From contig JBAXVX010000019.1 in NCBI GenBank assembly GCA_037128705.1, forward strand, positions 1 through 64,000: 64,000 nucleotides of DNA, given 5' to 3'. A model generated the notes under the pieces. The model ran no database searches and was not told the DNA's origin. It saw nothing but the letters and a program-made list of their open reading frames with translations. The stretch comes from CAIVAT01 sp037128705. Lineage in GTDB: Bacteria; Bacteroidota; Bacteroidia; Bacteroidales; FEN-979. Positions 1-5,845 of the stretch are shown piece by piece (the first letter of the stretch is position 1; each line of letters begins with the position of its first letter). The translations under genes and the position numbers were made by a program.

Positions 1-295
1 TGGTTTTCTCTTCATTTTGAAAAGCAAGTTCTTTGTTCGCAATGATCAGCTCATCCGCACGTTTTGTTTTCTCTTCATTTTGGAAAGCAAGTTCTTTGTT
101 CGCAATGATCAGCTCATCGGCACGCTTTGTTTTCTCTTCATTTTGAAAAGCCAGCTCTTTGTTTGCAATGATAAGCTCATCGGCTCGCTTTATTTTCTCT
201 TCGTTTTGGAAAGCAAGTTCTTTGTTCGCAATGACCAGTTCGTCGGCACGCTTTGCTTTTTCTTCATTTTGAAAAGCCAGCTCATCAATAAGTTC
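1..295 (-). repeat. 63-bp in-frame tandem repeats inside the kinase gene
   Basis: At least four and a half consecutive 63-bp units differ from each other at only a few positions. The period is a multiple of three and every copy keeps the same reading frame, so these are protein-coding repeats (21 residues each), not spacer-separated array repeats. The array continues past the left edge. Confidence 0.9.
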
Positions 296-385
296 AAGGA
301 TTTGTTCTTCTGATTTTCTTTTCAACAACTCTTCTGCCTTTTGGCGAAGGATTTCGGAGTCGGATTTGTTATGGGTGTTTTTCAT
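1..385 (-). CDS. Histidine kinase-like protein, N-terminal part (cut by window edge)
   Basis: Reading leftward from an ATG at 385, an open frame runs off the window. Its first residues (NTHNKSDSEILRQKAEELL) closely match the start of the histidine kinase at 5846-7531, so this is very likely a paralogous kinase. After about 35 residues the protein enters at least 4.5 copies of a 21-residue unit that begins ELAFQNEEK and ends with ADELxIANK. The unit is encoded by nearly identical 63-bp tandem repeats. It is rich in Glu, Lys and Ala and should form a long coiled coil, a spacer seen before the sensor or kinase domains of some Bacteroidota PAS kinases. No catalytic domain is visible because the rest lies outside the window. 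Confidence 0.8.
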   Translation of the reverse strand, partial: MKNTHNKSDSEILRQKAEELLKRKSEEQILELIDELAFQNEEKAKRADELVIANKELAFQNEEKIKRADELIIANKELAFQNEEKTKRADELIIANKELAFQNEEKTKRADELIIANKELAFQNEEKT

Positions 386-471
386 GAACTGCTGGTTAGC
401 ACAATGTCATTGGTTCGATTTTATGATGTGGCGATAGAAGAAAAAGGGCGTGAACCTTTGCACATATTCAG

Positions 472-588
472 CTTTTAGAGGTACCTCCAAGCACCCGACT
501 CAACTGAAATAGCAAAAGGAACACACCCGTTGGGTGCGCTCGCTAAGGCTATTTCTCTGAGTCTAAAAAATTGGAGGTTTTCTAAAAG
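472..588. repeat. 117-bp palindromic (cruciform) element
   Basis: The outer arms CTTTTAGAGGTACCTCCAA (472-490) and TTGGAGGTTTTCTAAAAG (571-588) are imperfect inverted repeats. A second arm pair (497-513 with 548-563) and a central CACCC-GTT-GGGTG hairpin (524-536) nest inside, so nearly the whole segment folds on itself. It lies 87 bp upstream of the first kinase start, downstream of that gene's putative promoter. The equivalent leader of the paralogous kinase (7532-7616) lacks it, which marks it as a probable insertion such as a MITE or REP-like element. The segment has no gene. Confidence 0.75.
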
Positions 589-598
589 AGAAATATTA

Positions 599-746
599 GC
601 AACGCAATATTTTATCGATGTTTAAGAACGATGAATGAGATTGTAACTTTACACAAAGATAGGCGGTTTTTCCTGTTTTGATTCGGCGAAGTTTATTTAT
701 TCAGGATGTATGACACTGTTTCCGGGAAAATAAAGACAACCTTGCC
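599..746 (-). repeat. Duplicated promoter/leader block, copy 1
   Basis: About 148 bp here match 7616-7764 closely (roughly 75-80 percent by eye), in the same orientation and ahead of a paralogous kinase. Conserved parts include the -7 box, the stretch after it, and a distal run around CAGGATGTATGACACTGTTT. A duplicated kinase that carried its promoter along is the simplest reading. Confidence 0.8.
654..661 (-). promoter_or_regulatory. Putative -7 box of first kinase gene
   Basis: TATCTTTG on the minus strand fits the Bacteroidota consensus TAnnTTTG. The paralogous kinase has TATATTTG at the corresponding place. The implied leader is about 260 nt and would contain the palindromic element at 472-588. 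Confidence 0.6.
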
Positions 747-805
747 AGGAGGCAGGAGAGTCCCGTTGGAATGACTGAACGATTACCGGTTGCGAGGTGG
801 GACAG

Positions 806-1427
806 TTATTGATCTTCGATTTCTTTATTTTTCTTTTGTGACAATTGCTTTGCATTTTGGCGGGTAACAATTTTCTTTCCTGACTTTTCCTCGATGGCTT
901 TGCGTGTATTTCCTGCAATTGTGCCGCCCTGCCTGGCAATTTTTCGGTTATTTTCAAAACCTACGGGTTTCTTTTCTTTGGAGATTTCAGTTGTTGTTGC
1001 TTCGGCCAGCATATTTAAAACCAATTCAATGTTCGACATGTGATCGCGAAGGTTTTCCTTTTTCAGGATCTTCAATTTCGTCGATACGCTCAGCGCCAAC
1101 TTTTGCCAACCACATTTTAAATGGCTCGGCTTTTGGAGACGGAACAGACTGTATAAGTCTAAAAAGCTGTTCAGTATCAGCAACATCAGTGAGTCGCATC
1201 TTGCCATCGGCGGCAGGCATTTTCAAACCGTGACAATCTGTCACGGTTTCATTTCCTTCTTTTTTTAATCTTTCTTTCAATTTCCTCCAGTATGCCTGAG
1301 GGTTAATGCTCTCCGTCAAAACCTCAAGAACATCAACTATTGAAAAGTACCATTTTTCCTGGTCTATGTCCCAATGACAACGAACCTGCTTTTGATTGAA
1401 TAGTTTTATTGCCGTTTCTTTAGTCAT
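806..1427 (-). pseudogene. BRO-N/phage antirepressor-like protein, internally deleted and frameshifted
   Basis: The ATG at 1427 opens a frame with a typical BRO-N type N-terminus (WYFSIVDVLEVLTE, then VADTEQLFRLIQSVPSPKAEPFKMWLA), read to about residue 120. The frame then leaves the family sequence near 1055-1070. The family's usual C-terminal part (KKENLRDHMSNIELVLNMLAE, then a Gly/Lys-rich tail) continues in another frame down to 806. Compared with the family as I remember it, about 70 middle residues are missing at the switch. Members are DNA-binding, antirepressor-like proteins common in phages and accessory DNA. Deletion plus frameshift makes this a likely pseudogene, although the N-terminal domain could still be made as a 133-residue product. 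Confidence 0.75.
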
Positions 1428-1449
1428 TTTTATCCATGGTTAGTAACCA

Positions 1450-1457
1450 CAAATATA
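1450..1457 (-). promoter_or_regulatory. Putative -7 box of the BRO-N pseudogene with adjacent operator-like palindrome
   Basis: TATATTTG on the minus strand lies 23 bp upstream of the ATG at 1427. Just downstream, 1438-1448 is a perfect GGTTA-G-TAACC palindrome that would cover the transcription start, the position expected for a repressor operator. Confidence 0.45.
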
Positions 1458-1589
1458 TGCTTTCTATTACTTGAAAGAAACTCCAATGGGGAAAATCGAA
1501 ATCAAAGGTTTTTGAGAGTTACCTGTAAGAGTAGCAGTGAACGAATGAAACAGCCTGAGCAGCTGCGCAGCAGCGGCAGCAGCGGAATG

Positions 1590-1869
1590 ACTGAACTAAC
1601 TCCTTCTTGTAATGCTGCTCTCACAATATGACCTCTGAAATTTTTCTTTAATTCTACGTATGACCGTGATTGTAGTATGATATCGGCCAGTATATTCTGG
1701 ACAGCCAGTTTTTCCTGATTAAAGCCTGGACCCTTAACCGATCATCTGCCTGAATCGATGATTTTGAGATAATAAGCAAATCATAGTCGCTATTATCTTT
1801 GGCATCATTTCGGGCCCGTGAACCAAAAAGAATAAACCATTCCGTCTCGTCCTGAAAAAACAAGAACTT
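1590..1869 (-). pseudogene. MNT-type nucleotidyltransferase fragment (frameshifted)
   Basis: The minus strand encodes ILFGSRARND followed by NSDYDLLIISK, the active-site signature (GS plus paired Asp) of minimal nucleotidyltransferases, which usually act as antitoxin partners of HEPN proteins. Two defects are visible. A stop lies only 17 codons before the GSRAR motif, removing the normal N-terminal helix. An A-run near 1708-1716 seems one base short, after which the family sequence (KLAVQNILADIILQSRSYVE) continues in another frame to about 1600. The only in-frame start is a TTG at 1863. No HEPN partner is present. A homopolymer sequencing error could explain the frameshift but not the N-terminal truncation. 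Confidence 0.65.
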
Positions 1870-1936
1870 TCACTCGTCAAAGAACAATATTTTTCATTTC
1901 ACTGCAATAAAACCATTCCATCCCGTCTATAATATC

Positions 1937-2479
1937 ATGGAAAAGGAACTTCAGAAAAAGTCATTGGATCAGTTTTTCCGGAATGAATACCAGAAGTTGG
2001 TGAACTTCATCAGGAAGAACCTTGATGACCGCTATTATGAAGCTTCTCCGGAAGACATCATACAGGACGTTGCACTGGGTTTGATCGACAAACTTGATCT
2101 GGATACCCAAATCGGGAATCTGACCGGCTACATCTACCGGTCATTAAAGAATAAAATCATCGATTTCCAGAAGAAAAAGCAACGAACTGTTTCGATTGAA
2201 AACTTCACGGACAGAAAAAACGAAAATTATTTACTTAATACGTTGACAGATGAAACATTAGAGGAGAATGATTACACGAATATAGAGCCGGAAACATTGC
2301 AACAGGCTATTTTAAAACTTCGACCTGACGTGCAGGCGGTAATCATCGCGACCGAGTTTGAGAATCAAACCTTTGAAGAACTTTCGGAGGAATGGGATGT
2401 TCCGCTCGGGACTTTACTTTCCCGCAAGCACCGTGCTCTTTCAAAATTACACAAGATATTATCAAACAATCAAAAATGA
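1937..2479 (+). CDS. ECF-type RNA polymerase sigma factor
   Basis: This 180-residue protein has the two-domain layout of ECF sigma-70 factors. A region 2 segment (about residues 15-85) contains the helix EDIIQDVALGLIDKL and a core/-10-binding part ending in the Lys-rich IIDFQKKKQR. An acidic linker follows. Region 4 (about 120-178) contains a helix-turn-helix (FEELSEEWDVPLGTLLSRKHRA). It should direct RNA polymerase to a small regulon. The stop overlaps the next ATG (ATGA), so it is translationally coupled to the His-rich membrane protein downstream, an arrangement often seen for sigma factors and the proteins that control them or that they control. No conventional anti-sigma domain was recognised. 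Confidence 0.9.
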   Translation: MEKELQKKSLDQFFRNEYQKLVNFIRKNLDDRYYEASPEDIIQDVALGLIDKLDLDTQIGNLTGYIYRSLKNKIIDFQKKKQRTVSIENFTDRKNENYLLNTLTDETLEENDYTNIEPETLQQAILKLRPDVQAVIIATEFENQTFEELSEEWDVPLGTLLSRKHRALSKLHKILSNNQK

Positions 2480-2916
2480 AAATCATGGAAACAATTGAGA
2501 ATAAATATCAAAAAAGACATTGCTGTGGTGGAAAGCACCGCATTGGATGGATCATACTGGGAGTTATTGGATTTACTGCATTTGCCTTCCTTTTCGGTGC
2601 GGTGGTTATGTGGCTCTGGAATTGTCTGATGCCAGTCATTTTCCACCTTGGCGTCATCACCTATTGGCAGGCTATCGGTTTGGCTATACTTGGAAGACTT
2701 CTGTTTGGCAGTTTTCATCATGGCAGCCCACACAGTCGGGGAAGACACGGCTTTGGGCCCTGGAAACACAAATATCACACGCATGAGGGTGGTAATTGCA
2801 GGGATTATACCCATGGCTCGAAATGGAGCTACTATGATCAGTATTGGAATGAAGAAGGTGAAAAATCGTTCAACGATTATTTGAAACGTAAAGGGGAGAA
2901 CCCTGTAAAGGAATAA
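2476..2916 (+). CDS. Small membrane protein with His-rich C-terminus, coupled to the sigma factor
   Basis: The start at 2476 is chosen because its ATG overlaps the sigma factor stop as ATGA; the longer frame upstream only duplicates sigma-coding DNA. The protein is about 146 residues. A short N-terminus contains a Cys-Cys pair (KRHCCGGKHR). Two hydrophobic segments follow (about 20-45 and 50-75), the second with a WQAIGLAILGRLLFG motif. A soluble His/Gly-rich stretch (HHGSPHSRGRHG and KHKYHTHEGG) and an acidic, aromatic tail follow. The His cluster suggests metal binding. Coupling to a sigma factor suggests a sensor, a modulator or the first regulated gene. I do not recognise a named function. 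Confidence 0.75.
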   Translation: MKIMETIENKYQKRHCCGGKHRIGWIILGVIGFTAFAFLFGAVVMWLWNCLMPVIFHLGVITYWQAIGLAILGRLLFGSFHHGSPHSRGRHGFGPWKHKYHTHEGGNCRDYTHGSKWSYYDQYWNEEGEKSFNDYLKRKGENPVKE

Positions 2917-2937
2917 TTCTGACCGGTTGAATGTAAA

Positions 2938-2963
2938 GAAGGGGGCGGGTTGTCCCCTTTTTT
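2938..2963 (+). terminator. Rho-independent terminator of the sigma factor unit
   Basis: An AAGGGG...CCCCTT stem with a short loop is followed directly by a run of six T, 25 bp after the stop of the His-rich membrane protein. Confidence 0.7.
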
Positions 2964-3106
2964 CATTTCAGGGATCAATCTGGACAAAAGGATCATCTTA
3001 CCACCGTGCGCCGATTTAAACTGACTACCGTATCCGTCTGTTAAAAAGATCTTTGGACTTGTCTGTTCCGATCGACAGGGTGATCAATTTAGTCGGTAAA
3101 TCCGGA

Positions 3107-4735
3107 TTACTGCTTTTCGAAAGAAAATCTGAATGAATCATTTTTCTTTGGAGCAGTTTTGTAGATTAAAGCCCGGGTAATGCAAATATTTGTACCCGAT
3201 GATTCTTCCCGTTTTTCTCCCCGCACAACTACTTTTACGATATGTTTTCCTGGTTTTAACTGAAATATGTGCCAAATACATATATCAAGTGGCTCCTGGG
3301 AACAGTAGTTATAATAAGTATCTATTATTTGATGCCGTTTGCCATCAACATAAAAATCAGCCGTTCCACCTTTCTTGTAAAGGTTTCCATAAAGAGCAAT
3401 CCCCGAGCCGTCGAATGAAAATTCAAGTTCATCTCCGGCTTTATTGCCAAACATGGCCTGGTCAACAGGCGGATGGTCCTTTTCCCAGTGGGGGTCTTGT
3501 TTTAGTTGCCAGTTGCCGGTGAACTTCCAATTTTCTTTGGCGAAGATCGAAATTTCCTTGTCAAAAACAACGTTTGGAAAGGAGACTTCCAACTTCTTTG
3601 GGGTGGCCTTTTGAATGGGTATGGTGATGATGTTGTCTTTTGTAAAACCTCCGTTTTTATGAATGAGCTGGCTGGCATATTTAAAGGTAGTTTCAACCGC
3701 CTTATTAAAGGTATAAGATGTATGGACGAAAGATGTATCAGCCATTTTCTTAATTTCATTGGTCATTTCTGCAGGTAACTTGCTGAACCCTTTTATAACG
3801 CCCAGTACTGCCATGGCATTTGAAGGATTGCAATCAGAATCCTGTCCGCAGCGTGTAGCAATTTCAAGGGTTTTCATAACGTCCCCGTTCCCATATAGCA
3901 GTCCCATAACGGCATATGCACCATTCAATGATGCATCAAAATTGAAATCGATACCGGCACCGCTGATGTCGGTTTCGCTCCATTTATCATCCAATTCTTT
4001 CCAGGCAGCCCGCCAATCGTTGGCGTACTGTTTATGTAGTTTGATAACATCGTTGATGATTTTTGCATAATTGCTTTCAGCCGGAATGGCGGAAAGTCCC
4101 TTTTCAACTACCTTAAGAATGTCTTTTTCAAAAAATCCGGCGCTGATCATGGCAGCCATAAATGTGCCTCCATAGACCCCATCGCCCCAATTGGTAATAT
4201 GCCCGAATTTATCTGACATATCAATATCATTCTGGATCATTCCGGGATTCATCAAACCAATATAATCGGCTTCAATCTGAAAGTCAATATCATCGGCCCT
4301 GTAGTTGTATTCCGGACTGCCGGAGGCTGGTGGGTAAATTTCGTTAAAATAATTTTTTCGCCCTTGCAAATTTGCAGCCCATAATGTAAAACCTGATTTG
4401 GCTATCGTTTCCTGAACTTTTTTTGCCGAAACATTGACTCCATAAATGTCCATGGCCGAAAGGCAAGTGAGTTGGACATAAAGATCATCCTGCGTATTGC
4501 TGCTTTTTATTTCAGCGGGAGTCCATTTTATGGGATCTTCATTGATTCTTTTCCGGTAACAAAATTCCGTTACTCCGCCATAGGTTACGCCAATCATTTT
4601 TCCGGCCCAGCCTCCGGCTATTTTATCTTTCAGTGTTTCGGAGCTGATTTTCTGAACATCACCTGGCTTTGCCATGCAGGTTGAAAAGAATGTCATTGCT
4701 ATTGCAATGAATGCAAACATTCCGGAAGTATTCAT
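3107..4735 (-). CDS. Secreted ADP-ribosylglycohydrolase-family lipoprotein
   Basis: The 542-residue protein begins with a signal sequence ending in FFSTC (Cys20), consistent with lipid attachment. Residues 30-350 match the ADP-ribosylglycohydrolase/crystallin J1 fold. The Mg-binding signatures are visible: TQDD (81-84) near the N-terminus and GQDSDCNPSNA with Asp299 and Asp301 near the end of the domain. Cytosolic members remove ADP-ribose from proteins, but an exported version implies another substrate, perhaps an extracellular glycoconjugate. Residues about 380-535 form a separate beta-rich region (FDGSGIALYGN, RHQIIDTYYN) that looks like a carbohydrate-binding or jelly-roll module. The gene stands alone between divergently and convergently oriented neighbours. 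The family is clear and the substrate is not. Confidence 0.85.
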   Translation of the reverse strand: MNTSGMFAFIAIAMTFFSTCMAKPGDVQKISSETLKDKIAGGWAGKMIGVTYGGVTEFCYRKRINEDPIKWTPAEIKSSNTQDDLYVQLTCLSAMDIYGVNVSAKKVQETIAKSGFTLWAANLQGRKNYFNEIYPPASGSPEYNYRADDIDFQIEADYIGLMNPGMIQNDIDMSDKFGHITNWGDGVYGGTFMAAMISAGFFEKDILKVVEKGLSAIPAESNYAKIINDVIKLHKQYANDWRAAWKELDDKWSETDISGAGIDFNFDASLNGAYAVMGLLYGNGDVMKTLEIATRCGQDSDCNPSNAMAVLGVIKGFSKLPAEMTNEIKKMADTSFVHTSYTFNKAVETTFKYASQLIHKNGGFTKDNIITIPIQKATPKKLEVSFPNVVFDKEISIFAKENWKFTGNWQLKQDPHWEKDHPPVDQAMFGNKAGDELEFSFDGSGIALYGNLYKKGGTADFYVDGKRHQIIDTYYNYCSQEPLDICIWHIFQLKPGKHIVKVVVRGEKREESSGTNICITRALIYKTAPKKNDSFRFSFEKQ

Positions 4736-4760
4736 ATTGGCTTCAATGTTTATTGATGGT

Positions 4761-4768
4761 CAAATCTA
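4761..4768 (-). promoter_or_regulatory. Putative -7 box of the ADP-ribosylglycohydrolase-like gene
   Basis: TAGATTTG on the minus strand fits TAnnTTTG and lies 26 bp upstream of the start at 4735. Confidence 0.5.
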
Positions 4769-4834
4769 TTAATTAAATCAATGTTGTCCGGTAGATTGAT
4801 TAACACTTTTTTTTATATTATTCATAAACTTCCC

Positions 4835-4842
4835 TACCTTTG
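4835..4842 (+). promoter_or_regulatory. Putative -7 box of the small membrane protein gene
   Basis: TACCTTTG fits TAnnTTTG, with a T-rich stretch about 22-28 bp upstream in the -33 area. It overlaps an upstream ATG at 4840, which therefore cannot be the start, and supports initiation at 4891. Confidence 0.5.
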
Positions 4843-4890
4843 AAGTTAACTCTGACAGGCATGCAAAGGAAGTCCCTATTTCATCGTATC

Positions 4891-5100
4891 ATGTCAATAA
4901 ACTCAAAGATTCTTGGATTGCGTGTGTCAGGCACCATTTTCGGCATCGTCGCCATGCTGCACTTTTTAAGGGTGGCAACCGGGGTTCCCATGGTTATTGC
5001 AGGATGGATGCTGCCCACATGGGTAAATGTGATAGGATTTGCCGGGTCGGGATTGCTTTGTGTATGGTTGTGGCTGCTTTCGGTGAGCAGGGGAAGGTAG
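4891..5100 (+). CDS. Small two-helix membrane protein
   Basis: From the ATG at 4891 this is a 69-residue protein with two hydrophobic segments (about residues 8-28 and 36-60) separated by a short Gly/Pro loop (GVPMVIAGWMLPTW). It ends in a basic tail. Earlier in-frame ATGs at 4840 and 4861 lie in or just after the putative promoter, so 4891 is preferred. I recall similar short membrane proteins in Bacteroidota but know no function. It is monocistronic here, with the cold-shock-domain gene converging from the other side. Confidence 0.6.
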   Translation: MSINSKILGLRVSGTIFGIVAMLHFLRVATGVPMVIAGWMLPTWVNVIGFAGSGLLCVWLWLLSVSRGR

Positions 5101-5173
5101 CTGGCTTTGATTTCACCGAAAGGGAAATCGATTGTTAAAAAGAAGCTAACGAAGACTTCATTTCCGGGTTCAA

Positions 5174-5620
5174 TCACACTTTTTTTACACGGACGGCACT
5201 CATGCCTTTCATCCCGCGTTCTACCTCAAAAGTAACCTTGTCGTTTTCCCTGATTTCTTCAGTCAAACTGTTGACGTGAACAAAATATTTCTCCTGCGAA
5301 TTGAGTTCTTTAATAAAACCAAAGCCTTTAGAATGGTTGAAAAATTCAACACTGCCATTTCTGACAGATGGAGTTTCAACCTTTTCTCTTTTTGGAACGC
5401 CGATTTCTATTTGTCCCGCATCGATTTTCCCCCTGGTCGCAGGATCAGGCGGTGTATCGGTGATGTTCCCATATTCATCAACATAGGCAAGCATATTTTC
5501 GAAACTGCTGCCTTGTGCGTTTGCTTTACGGTCTGCAAGTTTTTGTTGCTTGTCAAGTCGTTTCTTTAATCGTTTTTTCTCTTGATCTTTCTTGTTAAAT
5601 GTTTGTTGTGAACCCGCCAT
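5174..5620 (-). CDS. Cold-shock-domain protein with charged N-terminal extension
   Basis: The last 65 or so of 148 residues form a cold-shock domain. The RNP1-like motif KGFGFI and the RNP2-like motif KYFVHV are present, and both bind single-stranded nucleic acid. The N-terminal half is highly basic (KKDQEKKRLKKRLDKQQK) followed by an acidic/Pro linker, an extension common in Bacteroidota versions of this family, which are about twice the size of classical CspA. The likely role is RNA chaperone or translational regulator. A -7 box lies at 5691-5698. Confidence 0.9.
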   Translation of the reverse strand: MAGSQQTFNKKDQEKKRLKKRLDKQQKLADRKANAQGSSFENMLAYVDEYGNITDTPPDPATRGKIDAGQIEIGVPKREKVETPSVRNGSVEFFNHSKGFGFIKELNSQEKYFVHVNSLTEEIRENDKVTFEVERGMKGMSAVRVKKV

Positions 5621-5690
5621 TTATTATTTGGTTTAAAATGAGGACAAATCGGTGAATTACAGGAAAAGCGTGTATATCACTGCTATTATA

Positions 5691-5698
5691 CAAAGATA
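5691..5698 (-). promoter_or_regulatory. Putative -7 box of the cold-shock-domain gene
   Basis: TATCTTTG on the minus strand lies 71 bp upstream of the start at 5620, leaving a leader of about 60 nt, as is common for cold-shock genes. Confidence 0.5.
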
Positions 5699-5845
5699 CG
5701 ATAATAAATCAAACCGGTCTTTTTATTTTACTGATGGGCAAGCTGATGGATTTGATCATCTCTGGCTACTGTAAATTGACACCCCTGATCATTGATTATA
5801 AATAGGTTGAAGTGATCAGTCCAAAGCGGCGAAATTACTGAATGA

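Noticed and set aside
1..295. CRISPR-like array at the left edge
   Set aside because: The 63-bp units directly abut, all keep one reading frame and encode a kinase coiled coil; there are no spacers and no cas genes.
386..805. Unannotated gene in the largest intergenic stretch
   Set aside because: Only a short Lys/Ser-rich frame (697-957, minus) is found; the stretch is explained by the palindrome, the duplicated leader and a short repeat.
904..1233. Plus-strand open frame of 109 codons
   Set aside because: It is antisense to both parts of the BRO-N pseudogene and has no recognisable protein features.
806..1427. Prophage remnant signalled by the BRO-N gene
   Set aside because: No other phage gene, attachment-site pair or integrase lies nearby; a single decayed accessory gene is the safer call.
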